Positions 15,051 to 23,112 of a DNA stretch of 33,451 bases are shown here, one piece after another. A model generated the notes under the pieces. It was not told where the DNA came from. It worked only from the letters and a program-made list of their open reading frames with translations, and did not search any database. Made by a program: the position numbers and the translations under genes. Within the stretch, counting starts at the first letter, position 1. Each line of letters begins with the position of its first letter. The stretch comes from Nannocystaceae bacterium (lineage in GTDB: Bacteria; Myxococcota_A; Polyangia; Nannocystales; Nannocystaceae): the NCBI GenBank assembly GCA_019694555.1, contig JAIBBS010000089.1, positions 1 to 33,451 on the forward strand, given 5' to 3'.

Positions 15051-16226
15051 ATGGCCCTGCGTCGCCTGCTCGTCCTCGCCCTCGTCGCGTCGTGCACCTC
15101 CGAGGTGACGCCGCCGCCCGGCCGCTTCCGCGCGACCGGGCCCAAGTTCGACACGCCGCCGCCCGCGGCGACGCCCACGCCCGCACCGATCGCCGCGCCC
15201 ACGCCCACGCCCACACCGGTGGCGGTGGCCCCGGCCGCGGGCGCGAGCTCGTGCGACTCGGCCCGCTTCGCGCTCGCCCCCGACGCGGTGGTCGGCCGCG
15301 TCGACGGCAAGGACGTGCTCGCGCGCGACCTGGGGCCCGAGCTGGCCAAGGCCGAGGCCGCGGCGCTGCGCGAGTACTGCGAGAAGGTCATGGGCATGCG
15401 CGAGCAGGCGCTCGACGCCACCTTCGACGAGCGCCTCATCGCCGCAGCCGCCGGCGCCGAGAAGTCGGGCGACCCGCAGGCCTGGATGCGCGACCAGCTC
15501 GCGCGCTACGTCGAGGATCCCACCGACGAAGAGGTCGCGTCGTTCTACGAGCAGAACAAGTCGGACCAGTCGCCGCCGCTCGACGCGGTGCGTGACCAGG
15601 TCGTCGCCGCGATCCTGCAGGAGCGCAACCAAAACGCCGCGGTCGCGATCCTCGCCGATCTGCGCAAGGGCAAGAGCATCGACGTGCTGCTGCCCGACGT
15701 GCGCCCGCCGCCGATCGATCTGCACGACGAGGACAGCACCGCCGGCTTCGGACCCAAGGACGCCAAGGTCCACGTGGTCGAGTTCTCCGACTTCCAGTGC
15801 CCGTACTGCGCACGCGCGGCGAGCATGGTCACCGACCTCAAGAAGAAGTACGGCGACCGCGTGCGCTTCAGCTACCGCCACTTCCCGCTGAGCTTCCACC
15901 CCGCCGCGCGTCCGGCCGCCGAGATGGCGCAGTGCGCCCAGGATCAGGACAAGTTCTGGGCCTTCCACGACGCCGTGTTCGCGGTCTCGAGCGAGCTCTC
16001 GGACGCGACGCTGCGCCGCGCGGCCGAGGACGCCGGGCTCGACCTCAACACGCTCGACAGCTGCCTCGCGTCGGGCCGCGCCGCCACGCAGGTCGACGCG
16101 GACATGCGCAAGGCCGAGGAGGCCGGGGTCGACGGCACGCCCAACTTCTTCCTCAACGGCCGCGCGCTGCCCGGTGGCCCCGGTCAGCTCGCGCAGGCGA
16201 TCGAAGCCGAGCTCGCGCGCGGCTGA
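15051..16226 (+). CDS. DsbA-family thiol oxidoreductase lipoprotein with SurA/PpiC-like N-domain
   Basis: A 391-residue lipoprotein: signal 'ALRRLLVLALVASC' with lipobox VASC (Cys15), then a Pro/Thr/Ala linker (about 30-65), a helical chaperone-like domain (about 75-215; 'VVGRVDGKDVLARDLGPELAKAE ...' with the SurA/PpiC N-terminal pattern) and a DsbA-like thioredoxin domain (about 225-391). The active site is CPYC at 250-253 ('FSDFQCPYCARA') and the cis-proline is Pro364 ('VDGTPNFFLNG'). Such enzymes introduce or isomerise disulfides in exported proteins; several Cys-rich secreted proteins in this window would be candidate substrates. Start: ATG at 15051 or 15036, both giving a valid signal and neither with a clear ribosome-binding site. 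The RNB gene follows after 7 bases and is probably co-transcribed. Confidence 0.88.
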   Translation: MALRRLLVLALVASCTSEVTPPPGRFRATGPKFDTPPPAATPTPAPIAAPTPTPTPVAVAPAAGASSCDSARFALAPDAVVGRVDGKDVLARDLGPELAKAEAAALREYCEKVMGMREQALDATFDERLIAAAAGAEKSGDPQAWMRDQLARYVEDPTDEEVASFYEQNKSDQSPPLDAVRDQVVAAILQERNQNAAVAILADLRKGKSIDVLLPDVRPPPIDLHDEDSTAGFGPKDAKVHVVEFSDFQCPYCARAASMVTDLKKKYGDRVRFSYRHFPLSFHPAARPAAEMAQCAQDQDKFWAFHDAVFAVSSELSDATLRRAAEDAGLDLNTLDSCLASGRAATQVDADMRKAEEAGVDGTPNFFLNGRALPGGPGQLAQAIEAELARG

Positions 16227-16233
16227 GGCGACC

Positions 16234-17991
16234 ATGGGCGAGCGCCTGCACTTCGTCGGCGTCGTCGTCGAACGCGATGGCGCCGCGGTCGTGCGCGACG
16301 CGTTCGCCGACGGCGAGCCCACGATGGTGCCCGCGCCCGCGGGCGTCGCACCGGGCAGCTGGGTCGAGGTCTGGCGCGACGCCGCGGCGACGCGCACCGC
16401 GGTGGTCGCGACGCCCGGCAGCGCGCGCGCGGCCCTGCTGGCGCTGGTGCGCGAGCAGGGCCTCGACCCCGCGCACCCCGACGAGGTCGAGCGCGAGACC
16501 GCGGCGATCCTGGCCGATCCGGGCATCGACGACCCGGCGCTCCGCGATCGCACCGCGTGGCCGTTCGTCACCGTCGACGGTCCCGGCACCCGCGATCTCG
16601 ATCAGGCGCTGTGGGTCACACGTGACCCCGACACCGGCGGTTGGGTCGCGCACTACGCCATCGCGGACGCCGCGTGGTACGTGCGCCCGGACACCGCGCT
16701 GTTCGAGGAATCGCTGCGCCGCGGCGCGAGCTACTACCTGCCGGGACTGAGCGTGCCGATGCTGCCGCGCAGCCTCAGCGAGGGCGTCATCTCGCTCAAC
16801 CCCGGGGTCTTGCGGCGCACGCTGCTGTTCTCGATGCGCATCGGCCCCGACGGCGAGTGCTGGCACACCGGCATCGAGCGCGCGCGCATCCGCAGCCGCG
16901 CACAGCTGGAGTTCGCGGCGGTGCAGGCGCTGCTCGATGGCCGCGCCGACCACGGCATCGCCGACGACGACGGCGTGCACGCGAGCCTGCACGCGCTGCG
17001 CGAGGTCGGCGAGGCACGGCTGCGCGCGGCGGCCGAGCGCGATCTGGTGCGGCACCGCCACGAGGAGATCCGCGTGGTGCTCGACGACGGCCCCGGCCTC
17101 GACTTCGTGGTGATCAGCGAGCTGCGCGACGACGTCGAGCGCTACGGCGAGCAGCTGTCGCTGCTGTGCAACATCGAGGGCGCACGGATCCTCCGCGAGG
17201 GCGCGCGCGACGAGGACCTGGTCCAGCCGGTGTACCGCGTGCACGCGGCGCCCGAGCCCGAACGCTTGGCCGAGCTGGTCGCGACCATCGACGCGGCGGT
17301 GGACTTCCACGGCGTGCCGGCGTGGCGCTGGTCGCCGCAGACCGAGCCGCTGTCGGCGTACCTGCAGCGGCTCACCGCCGAGGGCACCGCGTTGCCGCCC
17401 GAGGCGCCGCACGCCCGGCTCGCGCGCGCGATCGTGCGGCAGGCGATGCTGGTCAACGTGCGCTCGAGCTTCAGCGCCGAGCCGGCGCCGCACTTTGGCA
17501 TCGGCGCCGACGTCTACGCCCGCTTCTCCGCGCCGATGCGCGAGGTCGTCGGCGTGTTCGTGCACAAGGAGGCCTGGGAGGCGCTGCGACGCCAGCCCGC
17601 GGCCAGCCACGACCGCGAGCTGCGCGGCGCGGTGATCGAGGCGGCCAACCGCGCCAAGGATCGCCAGCGCTCGCTCACCCACGGCGCCAACCTGCTCGTG
17701 CTCGATCGCATGTTCGCGCGCGACGCCGCGTTGCCGCGCTCGCGCCGGCCGCGGCGCCGCGGCACCGTGATGGGCGCGGCCGAGCGCAAGCTGTACGTGC
17801 GGCTCGACGAGCCGCCGGTCGACGTGAAGGTCTACGGCGACGCGTTCGGCACCGACGAGCGCGCGCCCACGGTCGTGACCGAGGACGGCGTCGCGGTCAC
17901 CTGCGCGCTGGGCAGCGCGGTCGACGTGCGCCTGGTCGAGCACGATCGCCGCGGCCACCGCTGGCTGCTCGAGCTGGTCGGCCCGGGCTGA
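16234..17991 (+). CDS. RNB-domain ribonuclease (RNase II/R family, short form)
   Basis: A 585-residue protein; classic RNase R is over 700. The RNB domain starts at about 105 with 'FVTVDGPGTRDLDQALWV': Asp115, Asp121 and Asp123 match the metal-binding aspartates of RNase II (D201, D207, D209), while the fourth is Gln124. This DLDQ form is familiar from short RNB proteins of several phyla. Further hallmarks are 'YAIADAAWYVRPDTALFEESLRRGASYYLP' and 'YARFSAPMREVVGVFVHK'. The C-terminus (about 515-585, 'RGTVMGAAERKLYVRLDEPPVDVKVY') looks like an S1/OB domain; the N-terminal cold-shock domains of RNase R are reduced to about 60 residues. It should degrade single-stranded RNA 3' to 5'. GAGG sits five bases before the ATG. 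It is convergent with the methyltransferase gene, 4 bases apart. Confidence 0.88.
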   Translation: MGERLHFVGVVVERDGAAVVRDAFADGEPTMVPAPAGVAPGSWVEVWRDAAATRTAVVATPGSARAALLALVREQGLDPAHPDEVERETAAILADPGIDDPALRDRTAWPFVTVDGPGTRDLDQALWVTRDPDTGGWVAHYAIADAAWYVRPDTALFEESLRRGASYYLPGLSVPMLPRSLSEGVISLNPGVLRRTLLFSMRIGPDGECWHTGIERARIRSRAQLEFAAVQALLDGRADHGIADDDGVHASLHALREVGEARLRAAAERDLVRHRHEEIRVVLDDGPGLDFVVISELRDDVERYGEQLSLLCNIEGARILREGARDEDLVQPVYRVHAAPEPERLAELVATIDAAVDFHGVPAWRWSPQTEPLSAYLQRLTAEGTALPPEAPHARLARAIVRQAMLVNVRSSFSAEPAPHFGIGADVYARFSAPMREVVGVFVHKEAWEALRRQPAASHDRELRGAVIEAANRAKDRQRSLTHGANLLVLDRMFARDAALPRSRRPRRRGTVMGAAERKLYVRLDEPPVDVKVYGDAFGTDERAPTVVTEDGVAVTCALGSAVDVRLVEHDRRGHRWLLELVGPG

Positions 17992-17995
17992 CGGC

Positions 17996-19225
17996 TCACG
18001 CGCGTCGACGCAGCGCGATCAAGTGCTCGGCGCGCGGTCGGCCGCCGCGCCAGTCGATGCGCGGCTGCGACGCGGTCGCGACCAGCTCGCTGCCGTGCGC
18101 GGGCACCAGCGCGCCCAGCTGCGCGACCGCGTCGATGCGCGCGCCGTCGATCTCGCCGTCGCCGACCAGCCACAGCGCCAGGCCGCCGGGCGCGAGCACC
18201 TGCAAGGTGCCGCGCACGACCTCGTCGAGCTCGCGCTGCCATCGCGCGGCCGAGCCGCCGCGTCCGTAGTGACGCCGCGCGCCCAGCTCGCCCTCGCGCA
18301 GCCGCTTGGGCGAGATGCCCAGCCACGCCCAGCGCCGCGCATGGTGATCGACATAGTCGTAGGTGCCGACGTACGGCGGCGAGGTGATGACGACGTCGAT
18401 GCTGGCCGCGGGCACCACGTCGTGCAGGCGCCGCACGTCGCACTCGTGCAGTCGCGGCGGCGGCACGCCCGGCGGCAGCTGCTGCGCGGTCTGGGCCCAG
18501 CGCTCGCACAGCGCCTCGACGCGCCGCGCGAAGAACCGCGTCGGCACCGACTTGCCGATGGTCTTGGCCACGGTCTCGTCGCGGGTGTCGGCGCGCTGGC
18601 GCGAGAACTTGCCCACCAGCGCGGAGAACACCAGCAGCAACGGCTCGCGCAGCGCCGCATCGCGCTCGTCGAGGATCGCGCGGTGCAGCACCGCGAGCTC
18701 GCGCAGCACGTGCGGCTCGTAGTACGCGCGCTCGCCCGCGGGCAGCGGCGCCAGCACCTTCGCGCGCGCGCGCACGCCCTGCAGCGCGGCCTCGGTCACG
18801 CGCGCGGCCGCGGCCGCGACCGCTTCGCGCCGCGCGGCGTCGGTGCGCTCGCACTTGAGCGCGGCGATGCGCAGGCCCAGCGGGTTGAGGTCGACACCGG
18901 TGGTGATGCCGCCGCACAACATCGCCTCGAGCAGCACCGTGCCGCTGCCGCAGAACGGATCGAGCACGCGCGTGCGCTCGCCGACCCAGCGCCGCGCGAT
19001 CGCCCGCGCGATGGCCGGGTGCATGCGCGCGGGGTAGACGTGCACGCCGTGCGTCAGCGTGTCGGGCTCGCCGCCGGCCGCGGCCGCGAGCGCGGCGGCA
19101 AGGCCCGCGGCGATCTCGGTCTGTCCCCAGGTCGTGATCGCACCGCGGGTCTGGGTGAACGCAGTCCGCCGCGGCGGGCGACGCGTCGCCGCCCGGCCCT
19201 CGCCGCTGCGCCCCGGAGCGCTCAT
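17996..19225 (-). CDS. DNA methyltransferase (N4-cytosine/N6-adenine type), solitary
   Basis: A 409-residue amino-methyltransferase. Motif I DPFCGSGT is at 89-96, preceded by 'HVYPARMHPAIARAIARRW', and the catalytic SPPY is at 282-285 ('DVVITSPPYVGTYDYVDHH'), followed by 'GTLQVLAPGGLALWLVGDG'. The SPPY tetrapeptide favours N4-cytosine methylation, though N6-adenine enzymes with it exist. Between the motifs lies a long helical region (about 125-260) that may recognise the target. No restriction enzyme, specificity subunit or Vsr gene is adjacent, so it looks like an orphan methylase; a tRNA/RNA methylase of the same fold (Trm11-like) is an alternative given the early 'YPARMHP' motif. The ATG at 19225 was preferred; the frame remains open upstream but would enter the divergent gene. 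Confidence 0.75.
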   Translation of the reverse strand: MSAPGRSGEGRAATRRPPRRTAFTQTRGAITTWGQTEIAAGLAAALAAAAGGEPDTLTHGVHVYPARMHPAIARAIARRWVGERTRVLDPFCGSGTVLLEAMLCGGITTGVDLNPLGLRIAALKCERTDAARREAVAAAAARVTEAALQGVRARAKVLAPLPAGERAYYEPHVLRELAVLHRAILDERDAALREPLLLVFSALVGKFSRQRADTRDETVAKTIGKSVPTRFFARRVEALCERWAQTAQQLPPGVPPPRLHECDVRRLHDVVPAASIDVVITSPPYVGTYDYVDHHARRWAWLGISPKRLREGELGARRHYGRGGSAARWQRELDEVVRGTLQVLAPGGLALWLVGDGEIDGARIDAVAQLGALVPAHGSELVATASQPRIDWRGGRPRAEHLIALRRRA

Positions 19226-19358
19226 CGGCGACGGTTGTACCCCCAAACCCCACGCGCACGCGCGGCGGTGCGACCACGCAGCGCTTGCCGGTGCCGCAGG
19301 CGGCCCGGCGAACCCGCCGCGATGGCGCGCGCGCGCCGATGGCCCTACCTTGGAGTCC

Positions 19359-20264
19359 GTGGTGCTGGCCCCCGTCCTCGCCGCCGTGCTCCTCCTCGGC
19401 CCGCCGCCGCCGCGCATCGTCGCGACCGGCTCGCCGGACTCGCGCGAGGGCATCTTGCAGCAGGTCACCCGCAACGGCGACGGCGGCTACACCTACCGCA
19501 ACCGGCGCGCGGGCTTCACCGCGACGATCCACCCCGACGGTCGCGTGACGTTCAAGGATCGCATCGTCTCGTCGCCCAACGTGAAGCTGCCCTTCGGCAT
19601 CGACCTGCACGGCGGCACGCCCAACATCCCCGACGCGACCATGCCGTCGAACACGCTGGTGCGACCGCAGGACCTCGGCAGCCTCGGCGACGATCCGCTG
19701 GTGAAGAACGGCAGCTACGGGCCGCCGCCGATGTTGGTGACGGTGGGCGGGCGGATGGGCGGCGTGTCGGATCTGGCCCAGGCGACGCGCTACGCCGCGG
19801 CGAAGCAGCGCTTCCTCGACGCGACCGAGCAGCTGCGGGCCAAGCTCTCGCGCGAGCACCGTCGCGAGACCGAGCGCGTCGCGCTGGCCAACCTCGAGCG
19901 CGACCTCGAGGCGATCTGGGCGCTCGCGGACACGCCCGCGTCGGTGCGGCGCGAGACGATCTTCGAGCGCTGGGACGATTGCGAGGAGCCGCCGCGGAGT
20001 GCCGACGCCAGCGCCGAGGATCAGGCCCGCGGCCGCGCCGGCATGGCTGCGCGCCTGCGCATCGAGTCGTGGATCCGCACCCGCCTACCGCCGCGCGGTG
20101 CCAACGGCTTCACCGAGCGCGAGCTCGACGACATGAACGCGCGCAAGAAGTCGCGCGTGCGCTTCGACCCCTACGCGCCGCCGGCCCCGCCCGCCGCAGC
20201 CGCGACGCCGTCGACCGACACCGGGGCATCCCCGAGTCCCGACACGCCCAGCGACGCGCCGTAA
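19359..20264 (+). CDS. Exported protein of unknown function
   Basis: About 301 residues from a GTG at 19359 (a second GTG at 19362 and a TTG at 19350 are alternatives; GGAG lies just upstream). The N-terminus is a hydrophobic stretch (VVLAPVLAAVLLLG) ending in prolines, a likely export signal although it lacks an N-terminal positive charge. The mature part has a beta-rich segment 'GDGGYTYRNRRAGFTATIHPDGRVTFKDR', a helical region with 'YAAAKQRFLDATEQLRAKLSREHRRETERVALANLERDLEAIWAL', 'IFERWDDCEE' and a C-terminal 'RGANGFTERELDDMNARKKSRVRFDPYAPP' before an Ala/Pro/Ser/Thr tail. I do not recognise a family with an assigned function. The divergent 133-base region upstream shows no clear operator. 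Confidence 0.65.
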   Translation: MVLAPVLAAVLLLGPPPPRIVATGSPDSREGILQQVTRNGDGGYTYRNRRAGFTATIHPDGRVTFKDRIVSSPNVKLPFGIDLHGGTPNIPDATMPSNTLVRPQDLGSLGDDPLVKNGSYGPPPMLVTVGGRMGGVSDLAQATRYAAAKQRFLDATEQLRAKLSREHRRETERVALANLERDLEAIWALADTPASVRRETIFERWDDCEEPPRSADASAEDQARGRAGMAARLRIESWIRTRLPPRGANGFTERELDDMNARKKSRVRFDPYAPPAPPAAAATPSTDTGASPSPDTPSDAP

Positions 20265-20280
20265 GCTCCAGCGCCACGCG

Positions 20281-20308
20281 CCGTTGTCGCGGCATGCCAG
20301 GACAACGG
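20281..20308. repeat. 28-bp palindrome overlapping a start codon
   Basis: CCGTTGTC (20281-20288) is perfectly inverted as GACAACGG (20301-20308). The centre holds a second palindrome, GGCATGCC (20291-20298), whose ATG is the start codon of the following lipoprotein gene. Overall 24 of 28 bases are symmetric. It could be a protein-binding operator or an mRNA hairpin that hides the start codon. It falls in the 29-base gap after the preceding gene and runs into the coding sequence. Confidence 0.6.
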
Positions 20309-21547
20309 CAGCGGCTCTTGCTCGCATGTCTGCTGGTCTCGTGTGGTGACTGCGCGCCGCACGAGTTCCACTTCGACCCGATCGTGCACGGCGGCGGATC
20401 GAGCCGCAATGCGCCGTGGCGTGACCAGTGGCGCGAGGTCCACGAGGGCCCGTTCGTGCACCGCGACGCCGACGGCGAGCCGCTGATCACCACGCTGCAG
20501 ATCGGCTCGCAGGCGGGCTACGCCGACAACTTCCTCAACCGTGGCGACGTCGTCGTCCGCTTCGACGGCGAACCCGACCGCATCCGCATCGAGCTGCGTC
20601 GCTTCACCTTCGCCACCGACGAGCGCTCGGCCGCCGAGACCTTCGACCGCCTGCAGCTGTGGGCCTACGACGCCAAGACCAGCACGCCGGGGCCACCGTC
20701 GACGATGGATCCGGATGCGCGCTGCGACGGCAGCGACGGCGACGCGCCGCGACCATGGCGAGACGGCTGCGCGATCTTGGTGCGCTACGACGGCCTCGCG
20801 CAGCTCGAGCGCGCCGGCGCCGACATCCGCGTGACGCTGCCGCCCGACTACCGCGGCAAGCTCGCGATCGAGACCAGCGACAACGACGCGGAGTCGAGCT
20901 ACCCCAACCGCGGCAACGTCTGCGTGACCGACTCGCAGGCGCAGCTCGACGTGCGCATGCACAGCGGCGTCGCGTTCGTGCGCATGGCCGCGCCGCAGGT
21001 CGCGGGCACGCTCAACCCCTACCCCGACTGCCCGCAGTCGCTGGTCGAGGGCTGCATCGACTTCGTCGACCCGCAGACGCAGGCACCGGCGCCGTGGGAT
21101 CCGGCGTGCGGCTGCATCGCCGCGGGCTACGAGCCCGCGCAGGTGCACGTGACCGCGACCGCGCCCGACGCGGCCGACATCACCGTCGACGTGCCGCAGG
21201 GGCTGTGGACGCGCTTCGCGGTCGAGAACAGCGGCAACAACGCGCTGGGCGGTCCGCACTGCACCGCCGCGCTCGAGGGCATCGACGCCGCGGCGATCGA
21301 CGACGAGCTGCACGACGAGGCCAAGCCGTGGCTGCGCCGCGGCGCACTGTTCGTCCCTGGCGATGCGGTCGGCGGCGCGTGGGTGCAGCTGACGTCCGAG
21401 GGCTGCGCGCCGGTGGGCGCGGTCGAGTCGCCGCACGAGTGGACCGACGATGCCGATGCCGTCGAGCCGGTGCCGCGCGGCGACCTCGAGCTGTGCAGCG
21501 GCTGCCTCGCCGACGTCGACTGCGACGCGCTGCTGCCCGGCGGCTGA
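20294..21547 (+). CDS. Lipoprotein of unknown function, Cys-rich
   Basis: A 417-residue protein with a clear lipoprotein signal: 'MPGQRQRLLLACLLVSCGD', lipobox LVSC, Cys17. The mature part is largely beta: 'GEPDRIRIELRRFTFATDERSAAETFDRLQLWAYD', 'ADIRVTLPPDYRGKLAIETSDNDAESSYPNRGNVCV', 'VHVTATAPDAADITVDVPQGLWTRFAVENSG'. Paired cysteines (CDGSDG, DGCAILV, YPDCPQSLVEGC, DPACGCIA, HCTAALE, LCSGCLADVDCD) suggest several disulfides. The repeated description of 'vector-like' adhesive strands gives a surface or outer-membrane lipoprotein picture, but no catalytic motif is visible. Similar lipoproteins are frequent in Nannocystis-like genomes. Its start codon lies in the centre of the 28-bp palindrome. 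It is convergent with the phosphatidyltransferase gene, 28 bases apart. Confidence 0.75.
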   Translation: MPGQRQRLLLACLLVSCGDCAPHEFHFDPIVHGGGSSRNAPWRDQWREVHEGPFVHRDADGEPLITTLQIGSQAGYADNFLNRGDVVVRFDGEPDRIRIELRRFTFATDERSAAETFDRLQLWAYDAKTSTPGPPSTMDPDARCDGSDGDAPRPWRDGCAILVRYDGLAQLERAGADIRVTLPPDYRGKLAIETSDNDAESSYPNRGNVCVTDSQAQLDVRMHSGVAFVRMAAPQVAGTLNPYPDCPQSLVEGCIDFVDPQTQAPAPWDPACGCIAAGYEPAQVHVTATAPDAADITVDVPQGLWTRFAVENSGNNALGGPHCTAALEGIDAAAIDDELHDEAKPWLRRGALFVPGDAVGGAWVQLTSEGCAPVGAVESPHEWTDDADAVEPVPRGDLELCSGCLADVDCDALLPGG

Positions 21548-21575
21548 TGCCGCGGGTTCGCGTGCACCGACGCGC

Positions 21576-22955
21576 TCACACGCCGCCCACGACCGACTCG
21601 TCCGGCAGCGCGGCGACCTCGTCGGCGGCGGGCGGCGTCGCTTCGGCCTGGGCGCGGCCGGCCCGGGTCGCGCGACGCACCTGCAGCACGCGTCGGAACG
21701 CCAGCATCGTCGGCAGGAAGCCGTAGAACAGGATCGGCACCAAGATGGTCGCGGCCGCGCCGCGGGCCCCCCACACGCGCAGGCCGATGAGCAGCGCCAC
21801 CGCATACACCGGCGCGCCGACCAGCGCACGGCGGTGCTGCGCCAGCGCGCGACCGAGGTGGCGGTAGTGGGTCGAGAACGAGACCATCTGCGCGCAGGCC
21901 ATGCCGACCATGAGCCCGATCAGCGCCGGCTCGCCGGCGAACACCAGGATCGACGACATCGTGATGAGGCCGCCGGCGGGGCTGGGCACGCCGCTGAAGT
22001 AGTTGGGGTCGCTGGTGGCCTTGTCGAGCGTGAAGAACACCAGCCGCGCGATGGTGAACAGCGAGTAGAACACGCCGATCGCCGCGCCCGAGATGCCGCC
22101 GCCCAGCGCGAAGTACAGCGCCACGCCCGGCGCGATGCCGTAGTTGATGCCGTCGGCGATGTCGTCGGAGTACACGCCGAAGCGCGTGCCGCCGAAGCGC
22201 CGCGCGGCCGCGCCGTCGAAGCCGTCGAAGGCGGCGCCGAGCACCACGAACAGCAGGCTCATCTCGAAGCGACCGCGGGTCGCGAACAGGATGCTGACGA
22301 TGCCGCACAGCAGGTTGCACGCCGACAGCACGTCGGCGAGGAAGCGCTTGCGCAGCAGCCCCAGCCCCGACAGCGCCACCGCGGCGGAGAACGCGATGTT
22401 GAGGCCCAGCAGCGCCTCGACCGATGCGACCGTGAGCACGCGCGGCGCCCAGCCCTGGCTGAGCAGCAGCAGCGCCAGGAGCGTGGTGTACGACAACGCG
22501 GTGCGCAGGCGGTTGTCGCTGACGCCGCGACCGAGGGCGTACAGCGCCAGCAGCATGAGATCGAGCCCGACCTTGGTCACCAGCAACCACGGCGGCAGCA
22601 CGTCGGCGTTGAGGTAACAGACCACCACCAGCAGCGGGTAGTCGGTCAAGCGATCGAAGATGCGGCCGAACGGCGTGGCGAGGCCGCGGTGACGCGCGAC
22701 GATGCCGTCGAGGTAGTCGAGCACGAAGAACGCGACCACCAGCGCGACCGTCAGCGCGGTCGAGTACGGCAACACGTCGACCTGCTGCAGCGCCAACACC
22801 AGCGGCGGCAGCACGACCACGAGCTTGACCGACGAGAGCACGTTGGGATGCACGCGGATCCGCGATGCGATCGCGTGCTCACGGGCCTCGACCCAGTCCG
22901 GCTTCGCCAGCAGCTTGCGCCGCCTCGCGGGGTTCGCATCGTCGGACTTCTGCAT
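21576..22955 (-). CDS. Fused double CDP-alcohol phosphatidyltransferase (second half phosphatidylserine synthase-like)
   Basis: A 459-residue membrane protein carrying two complete CDP-alcohol phosphatidyltransferase signatures. The first is DG-x2-AR-x8-G-x3-D-x3-D at 83-105 ('YLDGIVARHRGLATPFGRIFDRLTD') and fits the consensus exactly. The second at 247-268 ('DGAAARRFGGTRFGVYSDDIAD') has one residue fewer before the Gly. The second unit continues 'GINYGIAPGVALYF' and 'DPNYFSGVPSPAGGLIT', typical of PssA, which joins CDP-diacylglycerol to serine on the cytoplasmic face of the inner membrane. The first unit's alcohol is unknown (glycerol-phosphate, inositol-phosphate or another). Each half has about six membrane helices. 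Usual family members carry one domain of about 180-260 residues. The ATG at 22955 has AGGG four bases upstream. It is divergent from imuB. Confidence 0.85.
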   Translation of the reverse strand: MQKSDDANPARRRKLLAKPDWVEAREHAIASRIRVHPNVLSSVKLVVVLPPLVLALQQVDVLPYSTALTVALVVAFFVLDYLDGIVARHRGLATPFGRIFDRLTDYPLLVVVCYLNADVLPPWLLVTKVGLDLMLLALYALGRGVSDNRLRTALSYTTLLALLLLSQGWAPRVLTVASVEALLGLNIAFSAAVALSGLGLLRKRFLADVLSACNLLCGIVSILFATRGRFEMSLLFVVLGAAFDGFDGAAARRFGGTRFGVYSDDIADGINYGIAPGVALYFALGGGISGAAIGVFYSLFTIARLVFFTLDKATSDPNYFSGVPSPAGGLITMSSILVFAGEPALIGLMVGMACAQMVSFSTHYRHLGRALAQHRRALVGAPVYAVALLIGLRVWGARGAAATILVPILFYGFLPTMLAFRRVLQVRRATRAGRAQAEATPPAADEVAALPDESVVGGV

Positions 22956-23059
22956 GGACCCTGGCGGACAGTGTGACGCCTGCGGCCGCGACGCGCACGG
23001 GGCCCGACCCCGTAGACACCGAAATTTCACACCGCAGCGCCCCGTCCAGCGCGTCCCGA

Positions 23060-23088
23060 TTGAACCTGTGCATTTGTTCAGGTAGCGA
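23060..23088 (+). promoter_or_regulatory. Predicted imuB promoter with LexA-like box
   Basis: -35 TTGAAC (23060-23065) is followed directly by CTGTGCATTTGTTCAG (23066-23081), then one base and a -10 TAGCGA (23083-23088), spacer 17. The box matches 16 of 17 positions of the recalled M. xanthus LexA motif and shares the geometry of the imuA promoter. It lies in a 157-base region divergent from the phosphatidyltransferase gene, the rest of which shows nothing clear. Confidence 0.72.
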
Positions 23089-23112
23089 TCGGAGTCCAGG
23101 CGGAAGCGGGTC

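Noticed and set aside
15150..15235. Tandem-like ACGCCC repeats
   Set aside because: They encode the Pro/Thr linker of the DsbA lipoprotein and are not a separate repeat element.
16600..16620. Loss of the fourth RNB aspartate (Gln124) as a sign of an inactive nuclease
   Set aside because: The DLDQ form is usual in short RNB proteins and the three other aspartates are present, so inactivity is not supported.
14124..20306. Shared 15-mer GCATGCCAGGACAAC near 14124 and 20292
   Set aside because: One copy is inside coding sequence of the vWA protein, the other is part of the palindrome; no wider similarity, so chance in GC-rich DNA is likely.
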